Assembly (NCBI RefSeq): GCF_900109355.1
Contig: NZ_FOBF01000007.1
Span: forward strand, 186,001 to 250,000
Direction of reading: 5' to 3'
Length of the DNA stretch: 64,000 bases
From: Nonomuraea pusilla
GTDB taxonomy: Bacteria; Actinomycetota; Actinomycetes; Streptosporangiales; Streptosporangiaceae
The notes under the pieces were generated by a model. That model was not told where the DNA came from. It was given only the letters and a program-made list of their open reading frames with translations, and did not search any database. A program made the translations under genes and the position numbers. Positions 1 to 8,495 of this stretch are shown here, one piece after another (position 1 is the stretch's first letter; each line of letters starts with the position of its first letter).

Positions 1-1
1 G

Positions 2-1384
2 GGGCGCAACCTGGCACGGAACCTGGCGAGGCACGGATACTCGGTCGCCGTGCACAACCGCACCGCGGCGCGTACCCACCAGCTGGTCAAGGAGTTCGGC
101 GGCGAGGGCACGTTCGTGCCGTCGGAGGAGCTGGCCGGCTTCGTGGCGTCGCTGAAGCGGCCCCGGCGGGCGATCATCATGGTGAAGGCGGGCGCCGGCA
201 CGGACGCCGTCATCGACCAGCTCGCCGAGCTGATGGAGCCGGGCGACATGATCGTCGACGGCGGCAACGCGCACTACCAGGACACCCGCAGGCGCGAGGC
301 GGCGTTGCGCGAGAAGGGCATCCACTTCGTCGGCACCGGCATCTCCGGCGGCGAGGAGGGCGCGCTGAACGGCCCCAGCATCATGCCGGGCGGGTCGCGG
401 GAGTCGTGGGAGGCGCTGGGCCCGATCCTGCAGGACATCTCGGCCAAGGTCGACGGCGTGCCGTGCGCGGTGCACGTCGGTCCGGACGGCGCGGGCCACT
501 TCGTGAAGATGGTGCACAACGGCATCGAGTACTCGGACATGCAGCTCATCGCCGAGTCGTACGACCTGCTGCGCCAGGCCCTCGGGGTGAGCCCGGCCGA
601 GCTGGCCGGGGTGTTCAGGGAGTGGAACGAGGGCGACCTCGGCTCCTACCTGATCGAGATCACCGCCGAGGTGCTCGACCAGGTGGACGCGGCCACGGGC
701 AAGCCGTTCGTGGACGTCGTGGTGGACCAGGCCGAGCAGAAGGGCACCGGCCGCTGGACCGTGCAGAGCGCGCTCGACCTGGGCGTCCCCGTGACGGGCA
801 TCGCCGAGGCGGTCTTCGCCCGCGCGCTGTCCGGCCACCCCGAGCAGCGGGCCGCCGCGGCGGCGCTGGAGGGCCCCGCGCTGTCCGGCGTGGAGGGCCG
901 CGAGCTGGTCGAGGACGTCCGCCGGGCGCTGTACGCGTCCAAGATCGTGGCGTACGCGCAGGGCTTCGACCAGATGGCCGCCGCGTCCAAGGAGTACGGC
1001 TGGGACCTCGACCTCGGCGCCATGGCGACCATCTGGCGGGGCGGCTGCATCATCAGGGCCAAGCTCCTCGACCGGATCCGGGCCGCGTACGACGCGGATC
1101 CGGCCCTGCCGACGCTGCTGGCCGACCCCGACTTCGCGGCCGAGCTGAACGCCGCGCAGGAGGCGTGGCGGCGGGTCGTCACCACGGCCGTGCGCATCGG
1201 CGTGCCGACGCCCGGTTTCTCCTCGGCGCTCGCGTACTACGACGGGCTGCGCCGCGACCGGCTGCCGGCGGCGCTGGTGCAGGGGCTGCGCGACTTCTTC
1301 GGCGCGCACACCTACCGCCGGGTGGACCGGGAGGGCTCGTTCCACACCGACTGGTCGGGCGACCGCGCGGAGCACCCGGCCTGA
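2..1384 (+). CDS. gnd: 6-phosphogluconate dehydrogenase, 5' truncated by window edge
   Basis: NADP-dependent oxidative decarboxylation of 6-phosphogluconate to ribulose-5-phosphate in the cytosolic pentose phosphate pathway. The frame is open from base 2 (GRNLARNLARHGYSVAVHNR), which is the helix after the dinucleotide-binding GxGxxG, so only some 10-15 N-terminal residues are missing. Visible landmarks are GGNAHYQDT, the substrate loop GTGISGGEEGALNGPS, and the catalytic segment KMVHNGIEY with the expected lysine and glutamate. The C-terminal domain ends with the family-typical GSFHTDW. The 460 visible residues fit the usual length of about 470-480. The next gene converges with only 16 bases between stops. 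Identity is secure; the true start lies outside the window. Confidence 0.97.
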   Translation, partial: GRNLARNLARHGYSVAVHNRTAARTHQLVKEFGGEGTFVPSEELAGFVASLKRPRRAIIMVKAGAGTDAVIDQLAELMEPGDMIVDGGNAHYQDTRRREAALREKGIHFVGTGISGGEEGALNGPSIMPGGSRESWEALGPILQDISAKVDGVPCAVHVGPDGAGHFVKMVHNGIEYSDMQLIAESYDLLRQALGVSPAELAGVFREWNEGDLGSYLIEITAEVLDQVDAATGKPFVDVVVDQAEQKGTGRWTVQSALDLGVPVTGIAEAVFARALSGHPEQRAAAAALEGPALSGVEGRELVEDVRRALYASKIVAYAQGFDQMAAASKEYGWDLDLGAMATIWRGGCIIRAKLLDRIRAAYDADPALPTLLADPDFAAELNAAQEAWRRVVTTAVRIGVPTPGFSSALAYYDGLRRDRLPAALVQGLRDFFGAHTYRRVDREGSFHTDWSGDRAEHPA

Positions 1385-1400
1385 GCCCGTCCGGCGTCGT

Positions 1401-2168
1401 CTAGCGGCCGGTCAGGGCCACGGGGTTGGCCACCGCCGTGACGACGCAGAACCCGAAGGGGCCCGCCGTGTCGTGCAGCGTGCACTGCCCGGCGGCCACC
1501 CCGTCGGCGCTGACGTGGCCGGTCGCCTCCACGCCGATCAGCTCGCCCTCCGGCAGGCGGGCGAGCGTCAGCGTGTAGTCGGCGTTGATGAACGCCACCC
1601 CGCCCGAGCCCATGTTGCTGAGCGGGCTGGCGAAGTCCCCGGCGAGCGCCACCCGGACGAACGGCGTGAGCGGCTCGTCCTCCACCAGCGGGTACGCCTC
1701 GCGCGTCCAGGCGCGGTGCCTGGCCGACGCGCCCCACTCGGTGAGGCGCCACAGGTCGAACGGCGGCTGCCACTCGCCGCGGTCGGGCGGCCCGGCGGGC
1801 GGCCGCTCGTCCCAGGCGGGGGTGTGCGCGTGCTCGCCGGAGGGCTGGTCGCCCGTCCTGAGCAGGACGGCGCTCGCCCTGCCGATCACGCCCTGCTCGG
1901 TGGAGAGGGTCGCGTCGGCGACCCTGATCCTGCGGCCGTCCCTGACCACGGCCGTCTCGACGGTGACGGGCAGCAGCGGGCTGTTGCGGAACAGGTCCAC
2001 GGTGAGCCTGGCGAAGCGCAGGCCGGGGCGGCCGTGCCGCTCCTCGAGCACCTGGGCGGCCAGGCCGCCGAGCAGACGTCCGTGCAGCATGTCGGCGGAC
2101 CACGGGCTGCGGGCGTGCGGCGCGGGGACGAACTCGTCCTGCTTGCGCGTGAAGAACGGAGGAGTCAC
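1401..2168 (-). CDS. TesB-like acyl-CoA thioesterase family protein
   Basis: A 255-residue protein of the double-hotdog acyl-CoA thioesterase type (N-terminal hotdog roughly residues 12-115, C-terminal roughly 135-255), predicted to hydrolyse an acyl-CoA thioester. Recognition rests on the pattern around LHGRLLGGLAAQVLEERHG, the RLTVDLFRNSPLLPV strand and the C-terminal SNMGSGGVAFINADYT motif. Substrate cannot be read from sequence. It starts at GTG, four bases after the stop of the WYL regulator gene, so the two are almost certainly cotranscribed. No good Shine-Dalgarno sequence precedes the start (AT-rich ATTTGATTCT), which suggests translational coupling or a start slightly further downstream. 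Confidence 0.75.
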   Translation of the reverse strand: MTPPFFTRKQDEFVPAPHARSPWSADMLHGRLLGGLAAQVLEERHGRPGLRFARLTVDLFRNSPLLPVTVETAVVRDGRRIRVADATLSTEQGVIGRASAVLLRTGDQPSGEHAHTPAWDERPPAGPPDRGEWQPPFDLWRLTEWGASARHRAWTREAYPLVEDEPLTPFVRVALAGDFASPLSNMGSGGVAFINADYTLTLARLPEGELIGVEATGHVSADGVAAGQCTLHDTAGPFGFCVVTAVANPVALTGR

Positions 2169-2172
2169 AGAA

Positions 2173-3117
2173 TCAAATTCTAGAGGACAGCAGCCGGCGG
2201 CCGAGGGCCCGCAGCTCGTCCCGCAGCTCGGCCGGTTCGAGCACCTCGAAGTCGACGTCCAGGAACGCCACCACGATCGCCATGGCCCGCGGCTCCTCGC
2301 CGCGCAGCGTGAGCACGCAGGTGCGCTCGTCCACCGGCTCCACCGTGCCGGACGTGCGGCCCGCCACCCGCTCCGCCGGCGCGCGCAGCAGGAAGCGCCC
2401 CCGGTACGGCCACATCTCGTGCCCCAGCCTGCGCTCCATCCAGGACGCCACGTCCGGGTCCGGCGGTTCGCGGGGGGCGAAGCGGGGGCCGTTCGGGGTG
2501 CTCGGCTCGATCCGGTCCGCCCGGTAGGTCCGCCAGTCGCCCCTGTCGACGTCCCAGCCGACCAGGTACCAGCGGTTGCCCCGGCTGACCAGGGTGTACG
2601 GCTCGGTCCTGCGGTCGGCCGTCCTGCCGTCGTGGTCGGTGTAGCGGAAGCGGAACTGCTCCCGGTCGCGGCAGGCGGCCGCGACGCGGGCGAGCACGTC
2701 CGGCTCGACAGTCGGGACCTCGCGCGGGACGCGTACCGTGTGGGCCTGCAGCGAGCTCACGCGATGCCGCAGCCGGGCCGGGAGCACCTGCTCCAGCTTC
2801 GCCAGCGCGCGCGCCGAGGTCTCCTCGATGCCGGACACCGTGCCGCCCGCCGCCGTGCGCAGGCCGATCGCGACCGCGACCGCCTCGTCGTCGTCCAGCA
2901 GGAGCGGGGGCATCCGCGCCCCCGCCGCCAGCCGGTAGCCGCCCGCCACGCCCGGGGTCGAGCTGACCGGGTAGCCGAGGCTGCGCAGCCGCTCCACGTC
3001 GCGGCGGACCGTCCTTCGCGCCACGCCCAGGCGCTCGGCCAGGTCTCGGCCCGGCCACTCGGGGCGGGACTGCAGGAGCGACAGCAGGCGCAGCAGGCGC
3101 GCGGAGGTGTCCAGCAC
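2173..3117 (-). CDS. WYL-domain transcriptional regulator (DeoR/YafY type)
   Basis: A 314-residue regulator. Residues 1-60 form a winged helix-turn-helix (RDLAERLGVARRTVRRDVERL), the middle holds a WYL domain with the literal triad in NRWYLVGWD and the following RTYRADRIE, and the tail is the WCX-type domain. WYL domains are known ligand-sensing modules, often for nucleic acid or nucleotide-like ligands. GTG start at the head of a two-gene unit with the thioesterase. It diverges from the epoxide hydrolase gene; the 110-bp intergenic region contains a perfect 9-bp inverted repeat close to the hydrolase start that is a reasonable operator. The target is inferred only from position. Confidence 0.9.
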   Translation of the reverse strand: MLDTSARLLRLLSLLQSRPEWPGRDLAERLGVARRTVRRDVERLRSLGYPVSSTPGVAGGYRLAAGARMPPLLLDDDEAVAVAIGLRTAAGGTVSGIEETSARALAKLEQVLPARLRHRVSSLQAHTVRVPREVPTVEPDVLARVAAACRDREQFRFRYTDHDGRTADRRTEPYTLVSRGNRWYLVGWDVDRGDWRTYRADRIEPSTPNGPRFAPREPPDPDVASWMERRLGHEMWPYRGRFLLRAPAERVAGRTSGTVEPVDERTCVLTLRGEEPRAMAIVVAFLDVDFEVLEPAELRDELRALGRRLLSSRI

Positions 3118-3182
3118 AGGTCCATTGTCGCGCCCATCACGGCCCGTTCAGGTCCTCGTTGCCGCCCGGACCGCTGTCGTGA

Positions 3183-3207
3183 ATCGCGGCCTGGTCCTGG
3201 CCGCGAT
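3183..3207. promoter_or_regulatory. Inverted repeat upstream of epoxide hydrolase gene
   Basis: Perfect 9-bp arms (ATCGCGGCC / GGCCGCGAT) separated by 7 bases, ending 20 bases before the ATG at 3228 in the WYL/epoxide hydrolase divergent region. It could be an operator for the WYL regulator or a 5'-UTR hairpin; the GC-rich arms make chance occurrence less unlikely than the length suggests. Confidence 0.4.
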
Positions 3208-3227
3208 CGCGGCTAGCGTCACCGGTC

Positions 3228-4340
3228 ATGGAACCCTTCGTCATCGACATCCCTCAGGAACGGCTCGACGACCTGCGGGACCGGCTCAGCCGCACCCGCT
3301 GGCCCGACGCCCTCGACGGCGTCGGCTGGTCGTACGGCGTGCCCCCGGAGGCCGTGCGCGAGCTGGCCGCGTACTGGCTGGACGGCTACTCCTGGCGCCG
3401 CCACGAGGCCAGGCTGAACCGGCTGCCCCAGTACACCACCGTGATCGACGGCCAGAGGGTGCACTTCGCGCACGTCCGCTCCCAGCGGCCGGACGTGCTG
3501 CCGCTGCTGCTCACCCACGGCTGGCCCAGCACGTTCGCCGACTTCTCGCACGTCGCCGAGCCGCTCAGCCGTGACTTCCACGTGGTCGTCCCGTCCGTGC
3601 CCGGCTTCGCCTTCTCGGGGCCGACGGACGAGCCCGGCTGGGGCGTGCGGCGCGTGGCCGCCGCGTGGGCCGAGCTGATGAGCCGCCTCGGCTACCCCCG
3701 CTACGGCGTCCACGGCGGCGACCTCGGGGCGCTCGTCTCCCCCGCGCTCGCCAGGCTCGCGCCCGACCGGGTGGTCGGCGTCCACGTGAACGCGCTCACC
3801 ACCATCCCCACCGACGACATGTCCGGCCTCACCGAGGCGGAGGCCGAGCGGGCGCGCGGCGTCGCCCGCTGGCGGCAGGAGTTCTCCGGGTACGCCTCCG
3901 TCCAGGGCACCAGGCCCCAGACCCTGGCCTACGCCCTGGCCGACTCCCCCGCCGGGCAGCTCGCCTGGTTCCTCGACGTGTTCGCGTCCTGGGGCACGGA
4001 CGTCTCCGGGGTCTCACCCGACGACGTCCTGACCGACGTCGCCATCGCCTGGCTCACCGGCACGGCCGGCTCCTCCACGCGCGTCTACCGGGAGAGCGCC
4101 GGCGACTGGGAGCCCCCCTCCGCGCCGGGGACCGTCCCGACGGCCGTGGCGGTCTTCCCCGGCGACACGAGCGTGCGCAGGTACGCCGAGCGGGCGCACC
4201 GCGTGGTGCGGTGGACCGAGTTCCAGGAGGGCGGCCACTACGCCGCCCTCCAGGCGCCCGGCGTCCTCGTGGAGGACCTCCGCGCGTTCTTCTCCGGCTT
4301 CCCGGTCTCCCCCGGCGCGAGCGCGACGCCGGGGCCGTGA
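3228..4340 (+). CDS. Epoxide hydrolase (EHN + alpha/beta-hydrolase fold)
   Basis: 370 residues. Residues 1-110 are the epoxide hydrolase N-terminal (EHN) domain with the typical FVIDIPQERLDDLRDRL start; the alpha/beta-hydrolase core follows. The oxyanion-hole motif HGWP is at 97-100, the nucleophile is Asp165 in HGGDLGA, and the late catalytic histidine is in EGGHYAAL near the C-terminus. The reaction is hydrolysis of an epoxide to a vicinal diol through a covalent aspartyl ester in the cytosol. The common motif GGDWG is GGDLG here, a mild change. The gene's stop overlaps the GTG start of the AraC regulator (GTGA), so they are one transcript. Physiological substrate unknown. Confidence 0.92.
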   Translation: MEPFVIDIPQERLDDLRDRLSRTRWPDALDGVGWSYGVPPEAVRELAAYWLDGYSWRRHEARLNRLPQYTTVIDGQRVHFAHVRSQRPDVLPLLLTHGWPSTFADFSHVAEPLSRDFHVVVPSVPGFAFSGPTDEPGWGVRRVAAAWAELMSRLGYPRYGVHGGDLGALVSPALARLAPDRVVGVHVNALTTIPTDDMSGLTEAEAERARGVARWRQEFSGYASVQGTRPQTLAYALADSPAGQLAWFLDVFASWGTDVSGVSPDDVLTDVAIAWLTGTAGSSTRVYRESAGDWEPPSAPGTVPTAVAVFPGDTSVRRYAERAHRVVRWTEFQEGGHYAALQAPGVLVEDLRAFFSGFPVSPGASATPGP

Positions 4341-5323
4341 CGGGTGCGCCCGTGCGGGTGGCGGGGTTGTCGTGGCCGCCCGGTACCGTACGGCGGGTGC
4401 GCTCATCGGTACGGCTCGGCACCGGGCCGGGCTTCACGCTCAGCCAGGTGACCTGCGTCGACGACCATCGCGGGTGGTCGCCCGCCGAGACCGGCACCGC
4501 CTATCGGCTGGTGCTGGTGCGGCGGGGCAGGTTCCGCCGCCTGGTGCGCGGCCGTCCGGCGGTCGTCGACGCGACGGCCGCCTACCTGGGGCTGCCGGGC
4601 GAGGAGGAGCACTTCGCGCACCCGGCCGGCGGCGACGTCTGCACCGCCCTGTCCCTGTCCCCCTCGCTGTGGCGGACCCTCGCCGGCGACGGCACGCAGC
4701 CGTCCCGGTCCACGGTGTACGTCGACGCCCGGCTCGACCTCGCGCACCGCCGCGTCCTGGCCGCCGCCCGCGCGGGCGACCCGGCGTACGAGCTCACGGA
4801 GTCACTGCTGCCCCTGCTCGCGACCGTCCTCGGCCGGCTGACCGACTCCCCCACCCCTGCCACCTCCCACACGGGCGTGCCTGCGAGCGGCCGGGAGGGG
4901 GGCGTCGCGGGTGTCCCTTCGAGGGGGCGAGGCGGCCGGGACGGAGGGCGTCCGCCCGGGGCGCCTTCTCGTCGTGCCGCCCGGCCGCCCTACGGCGTCT
5001 CCCCTGCCGGGCTCGTCGACGCCGCCCGGGAGGCCATCGCCGACGACCATCCCGCCGCGGCCGCGCTGCTGTCGCTCGCCGAACTCCTGCAGGTGTCGCC
5101 GTACCGGCTGAGCAGGGCGTTCACCCGGGAGCTCGGTGTCTCGCTCACCCACTACCGCAACCGGGTCCGGGTCGGCCGCGCGCTCGACCGGCTGGAGCAC
5201 GGCGAGCCGAACCTCGCCGTGCTCGCCGCCGACCTGGGCTTCGCCGACCAGGCGCACCTCACCCGTACGGTCCGGCGCCACGTGGGCCACACCCCGGCAG
5301 CCCTCCGCCGCCTCCTCACCTGA
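4337..5323 (+). CDS. AraC-family transcriptional regulator
   Basis: 328 residues from the GTG that overlaps the epoxide hydrolase stop by four bases. Residues 1-150 look like a cupin-type sensor domain; the C-terminal 100 residues carry the double helix-turn-helix (AELLQVSPYRLSRAFTREL and VLAADLGFADQAHLTRTVRR). Between them, roughly residues 175-215, lies an Arg/Gly/Pro-rich low-complexity linker unlike normal AraC linkers, probably unstructured or a local expansion of GC-rich sequence. Probably regulates its own operon with the hydrolase. The long open frame extending upstream of 4337 is antisense-like noise inside the hydrolase gene. Confidence 0.85.
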   Translation: MTGAPVRVAGLSWPPGTVRRVRSSVRLGTGPGFTLSQVTCVDDHRGWSPAETGTAYRLVLVRRGRFRRLVRGRPAVVDATAAYLGLPGEEEHFAHPAGGDVCTALSLSPSLWRTLAGDGTQPSRSTVYVDARLDLAHRRVLAAARAGDPAYELTESLLPLLATVLGRLTDSPTPATSHTGVPASGREGGVAGVPSRGRGGRDGGRPPGAPSRRAARPPYGVSPAGLVDAAREAIADDHPAAAALLSLAELLQVSPYRLSRAFTRELGVSLTHYRNRVRVGRALDRLEHGEPNLAVLAADLGFADQAHLTRTVRRHVGHTPAALRRLLT

Positions 5324-5376
5324 AGCCCCTGGCGGCCGGCCAGGCGCCACCCCCATGGGCATCCGCCCCCCGCCTG

Positions 5377-5739
5377 TCACTTCTTGGAGATCATGACCTC
5401 GTGGCCGTCCGGGTCGGTGGCCTTGATGTAGGTGCCCCAGGGCTCCTCCACCGGGTCGGTCACCGTGACGCCGGCCTCGCGCAACCGACGCACCGTCTCC
5501 TCGATGTCGTCGCAGGCGAAGGTGAGATAGGCGCCCTCACCCGGCTTCTTCCCGAACGCCTCCGCGCTGTGCAAGGTGATCGAGGTCTGTCCGTGCGGCG
5601 GCTTGACCTCCACCCAGCGCGCGCCCGGCCACATCTCGGCGTCGACGGTCTTGGTGAAGCCGAGCTTGTCGACGTAGAAATCCACCGACCGCTGCTGATC
5701 GGCTACGTACATGACGGCGACGTTGATATGGGTGATCAT
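5377..5739 (-). CDS. VOC-family (glyoxalase/bleomycin-resistance fold) protein
   Basis: 120 residues, the standard length for a one-module vicinal-oxygen-chelate protein with paired beta-alpha-beta-beta-beta units: strand HINVAVMYVADQQRSVDFY, then LGFTKTVD, YLTFACDDIEETVRRL, and the closing DPDGHEVMISKK. Potential metal ligands are His4, Glu/His residues in strand 4 and Glu114. A good ribosome binding site (AAGGGG, 6 bases before ATG) fixes the start at 5739, so the much longer open frame upstream is not real. Function within the superfamily (dioxygenase, isomerase, drug binding) cannot be assigned. Confidence 0.88.
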   Translation of the reverse strand: MITHINVAVMYVADQQRSVDFYVDKLGFTKTVDAEMWPGARWVEVKPPHGQTSITLHSAEAFGKKPGEGAYLTFACDDIEETVRRLREAGVTVTDPVEEPWGTYIKATDPDGHEVMISKK

Positions 5740-5922
5740 GGATGTCCCCTTGTCAGCTTGGGCCACATCGGCTGCCGTCCGGTGTCGTGCATGCCCATCC
5801 TGTCGTCTCTTCCGGAGGGGCGGAAGGAGTTCCGGGCCTGGCTCGGCGCTTGCGAAGGATGTCCTGCGCCGCTTCCTTCGAGGACGGTGACCGGCGGGCC
5901 GCCGGTCCCGTAAGCTCCGAGC

Positions 5923-6354
5923 GTGCGTGATCCAGTTGAGGACCCCCGGCCCCTTCGCGGCGCGGTTCGCGAGATCCACTCGCTCGACGCCGCCGCCACG
6001 CTGGCCTACTCCCCCGACCTCGACGGCCTGGCCGACCCCGGCGAGATCGTCTGGGCGTGGGTGCCGTACGAGGAGGACCCGGATCGGGGCAAGGACCGCC
6101 CGCTGCTGGTGGTGGGGCGTACCGGGCGCAGGCTGCTCGGCATGATGCTGTCCAGCAAGGGCGACGACGGCCCCGAGTGGCTGGAGATCGGGGCGTGGGG
6201 CCGCGACGGCCGGGTGTCGTACCTGCGGCTGGACCGCGTCTTCGTCCTGGACGAGGACGACATCCGCAGGGAGGGCACGGCGCTCGACGGCGAGCGGTTC
6301 GCCCGGGTGGCGGCCCGCCTGATGAAGACCCACGGCTGGGCGGCCGACGGCTGA
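5923..6354 (+). CDS. PemK/MazF-family toxin-like protein (no antitoxin partner)
   Basis: 143 residues. After a short variable N-terminus the core has the PemK/MazF SH3-barrel pattern: GEIVWAWVPYEEDPDRGKDR, then PLLVVGRTGRRLLGMMLSSK and WLEIGAWGRDGRVSYLRLDRVF. Family members are usually mRNA interferases; the conserved proline is replaced near the first strand by WAWVPYEED and the RPLLVV strand is intact. No small antitoxin gene lies next to it: upstream is the divergent VOC gene, downstream a 97-bp gap and an oxidoreductase. Actinobacterial genomes often carry such solitary PemK-like proteins, so toxicity should not be assumed. GTG start chosen at 5923, in-frame with the first possible codon after the promoter region. 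Confidence 0.75.
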   Translation: MRDPVEDPRPLRGAVREIHSLDAAATLAYSPDLDGLADPGEIVWAWVPYEEDPDRGKDRPLLVVGRTGRRLLGMMLSSKGDDGPEWLEIGAWGRDGRVSYLRLDRVFVLDEDDIRREGTALDGERFARVAARLMKTHGWAADG

Positions 6355-6451
6355 CCCGCGCCCTGGGCCGCGTGCCGGGCTCGGGTATGCGGATGGTAAG
6401 CGGACGAACCCCCATATATCCGCAGGCGGCGTTAACTGGGACCATTGTCCT

Positions 6452-7714
6452 ATGCGTGTAGTCGTGATCGGGAGCGGGATCGTCGGCGCCGCCGCCGCGT
6501 ACTACCTGAGCGGGCGCGGAGCCGACGTGACCGTCGTGAGCGGCGGTTACCTCGGCGAGGCGACGCAGGCCGGGGCCGGCATCGTCTGCCCCTGGGTGGA
6601 CCACCCCAAGGACGACGACTGGTACCGGCTGACGCGCGAGGGGGCGCGCCACTACCCGGGGCTGGTCGAGGCGCTGGGCGAGGACATCGGGTACGCGCGG
6701 GTGGGCGCCCTCGTCGTGGCCGAGGACCCGGTGGACCTGGAGCCGGTGCGCCGGCTGCTGCACCGCCGCTACCCCGACGCCCCCGAGATGGGTGAGGTCA
6801 CGGACGTCACCACGCCGTGGGAGCTGTTCCCCCCGCTGTCGGACCGGCTCAGCGCCATCCTCGTGCCCGGCGCCGCCCGCGTGGACGGCTGCTCGGTGCG
6901 CGACGCGCTGCTGCGCGCCGCCCAGCGGCAGGGCGCCGAGGTGCGGGCCGGGGCCGCCAGGCTGAGCCCGGAGGGCCGGGTGTCGGTGCACGTCCGGGGG
7001 GACGAGATCCCCGCGGGCGCGGTGCGGTGGCGGCAGGAGGAGCCCGAGCCGGCGAACGGCGACGCCGCGTCCTGGCGCCAGGCCGCCCCGCTGCCGCCCA
7101 CCGGCACGCCCGCCGGCGCACCTGGAATGCCCCCCGGGGCGGCGGGAACCGGGGGCGGCGGGCAGGCGGGGCCGTCAGGCGCGGGCGACGGGGCGCCGCT
7201 GGAGGCGGACGTCGTGGTGGTGGCCGCCGGGGCCTGGTCGGGCGAGGTGTGCCGGCCGCTCGGCGTGGAGCTGCCGGTCTTCCCGCGCCGCGGCCAGATC
7301 CTGCACGCCACGCTCGAAGGCGTGGACACCGCCTGGTGGCCGATCGTGCTGCCGAGGATGGGGCCGTACCTGCTGGGGTTCCCCGGGTCGCGGGTCGTGG
7401 TGGGGGCGACGGTCGAGGACGTGGGGTTCGCGCCGCGGGTCACGGTGGGCGGCCTGGACGAGGTGCTGCGGGCGGGCCTGCGGGTGGCGCCCGGCCTGTA
7501 CGGGGCGACGCTGGCCGAGACCAGGGTGGGCCTGCGCCCGGTGAACGCCCCCGGCCCGCCGCTCATCGGGCGGCTCACCGACCGGGTGGTGGTGGCGACG
7601 GGGCTCAGCGCGTTCGGCCTGACGGCGGGCCCGCTCACCGGCATGATCGCGGCGGCGCTGGCCCTGGGCGAAACCCCACCCCTCGACATCACGCCATATC
7701 AGCCCCACATATGA
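6452..7714 (+). CDS. FAD-dependent oxidoreductase (DAO / D-amino acid dehydrogenase-like)
   Basis: 420 residues. The N-terminus is a Rossmann FAD-binding motif (VVIGSGIVGAAAAYYLSGRG) and the C-terminus has the DAO-family FAD closure (TRVGLRPVNAPGPPLIGRL, ATGLSAFGLTAGPLTG). Members oxidise amines or amino acids, often D-amino acids, glycine or sarcosine. Between about residues 190 and 250 sits a Gly/Ala/Pro-rich insertion absent from typical family members, interrupting the substrate domain. No ribosome binding site is visible before the ATG and a TTAACT hexamer ends 14 bases upstream, so the transcript may be near-leaderless. The partner electron acceptor and substrate are unknown. Confidence 0.85.
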   Translation: MRVVVIGSGIVGAAAAYYLSGRGADVTVVSGGYLGEATQAGAGIVCPWVDHPKDDDWYRLTREGARHYPGLVEALGEDIGYARVGALVVAEDPVDLEPVRRLLHRRYPDAPEMGEVTDVTTPWELFPPLSDRLSAILVPGAARVDGCSVRDALLRAAQRQGAEVRAGAARLSPEGRVSVHVRGDEIPAGAVRWRQEEPEPANGDAASWRQAAPLPPTGTPAGAPGMPPGAAGTGGGGQAGPSGAGDGAPLEADVVVVAAGAWSGEVCRPLGVELPVFPRRGQILHATLEGVDTAWWPIVLPRMGPYLLGFPGSRVVVGATVEDVGFAPRVTVGGLDEVLRAGLRVAPGLYGATLAETRVGLRPVNAPGPPLIGRLTDRVVVATGLSAFGLTAGPLTGMIAAALALGETPPLDITPYQPHI

Positions 7715-7721
7715 TCGATGC

Positions 7722-7748
7722 CCTCCCCACCGTTATTTCGTGGGGAGG
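7722..7748 (+). promoter_or_regulatory. Hairpin occluding the ribosome binding site of the DUF3152 gene
   Basis: Perfect 9-bp stem CCTCCCCAC / GTGGGGAGG with a 9-base loop, immediately after the oxidoreductase stop. The 3' arm is the Shine-Dalgarno sequence (GGGGAGGA, 7742-7749) of the gene starting at 7755. It may act as a translational switch for that gene or as a terminator of the upstream gene; no T-rich run follows. Confidence 0.5.
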
Positions 7749-7754
7749 ACGGAC

Positions 7755-8495
7755 ATGTCGCGATTCGCGGTGCTGATCCTGATCGTTACGGCCGCCGGAT
7801 GCGCAGCGGCTCCCGCCGCCTTCCACCGGGTCCCGGCACCGCCGCGGAGCACTCCCCCGGCCGGCCTCGCCGACGCGGGAGCTGCGGCCGGCCCGGACGC
7901 CGCCGCGCGCCCCGCAGACACCTCGGCGGGCGCCATGGGCGAGGCGTGGCCGCTGGTCCGGGCGCCGTACCGGGCCTCGGGGACGTACGCGGTCGTGCCG
8001 GGGAGCGCCGCCCCCAGGCCGGGACACGGCCCGGTGGTCCGCTACCTGGTGGAGGTGGAGCGCGGGCTGCCGTTCGACGCGCGGACGTTCGCGACGGAGG
8101 TGCACGGCGCGCTGAACGATCCGCGCGGCTGGGCCCGGTTCGAGCGCGTGGACCACGGCCCGGTGCGGGTGCGCGTGGCGCTGTCGAGCCCGGCGCTGAC
8201 GATCCGCGAGTGCCGCCCGCTGCGGACCGGCGGCGAGATGTCCTGCTGGAACGGACGGCGTTCGATCATCAACGCGATGCGCTGGGCGGAGGGGGTGCCG
8301 CAGTACGGCGGCGACCTGGTGGCGTACCGGAACTATCTGATCAGCCACGAGGTGGGGCACGGCCTGGGGCACTCCCACCGCGCCTGCCCGGGGCCGGGAC
8401 GGCCCGCGCCGGTCATGGTGCAGCAGACGAAGTCGCTGGGCGGCTGCGACCCGAACCCCTGGCCGTTCCCCGGGGAGGATCGCGAGGTCTCCTGA
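7755..8495 (+). CDS. DUF3152 lipoprotein, predicted zinc metalloprotease
   Basis: 246 residues from the ATG that follows GGGGAGGA by 5 bases. The N-terminus is a lipoprotein signal (FAVLILIVTAAGC, lipidated Cys16), then a Pro/Ala-rich spacer to about residue 70, then a DUF3152-type domain. The sequence LISHEVGHGLGHSH contains a complete metzincin-style HExxHxxGxxH site (His198, Glu199, His202, His208), supporting a surface-anchored zinc peptidase. Two cysteines before and two after the site could form disulfides. Substrate unknown. DUF3152 is an established actinobacterial family; the protease activity is inference from the motif. Confidence 0.88.
   Translation: MSRFAVLILIVTAAGCAAAPAAFHRVPAPPRSTPPAGLADAGAAAGPDAAARPADTSAGAMGEAWPLVRAPYRASGTYAVVPGSAAPRPGHGPVVRYLVEVERGLPFDARTFATEVHGALNDPRGWARFERVDHGPVRVRVALSSPALTIRECRPLRTGGEMSCWNGRRSIINAMRWAEGVPQYGGDLVAYRNYLISHEVGHGLGHSHRACPGPGRPAPVMVQQTKSLGGCDPNPWPFPGEDREVS

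Noticed and set aside
5329..5343. Terminator hairpin CTGGC-GGCCG-GCCAG between the AraC and VOC genes.
   Set aside because: A five-base-pair stem in GC-rich sequence is too weak to call.
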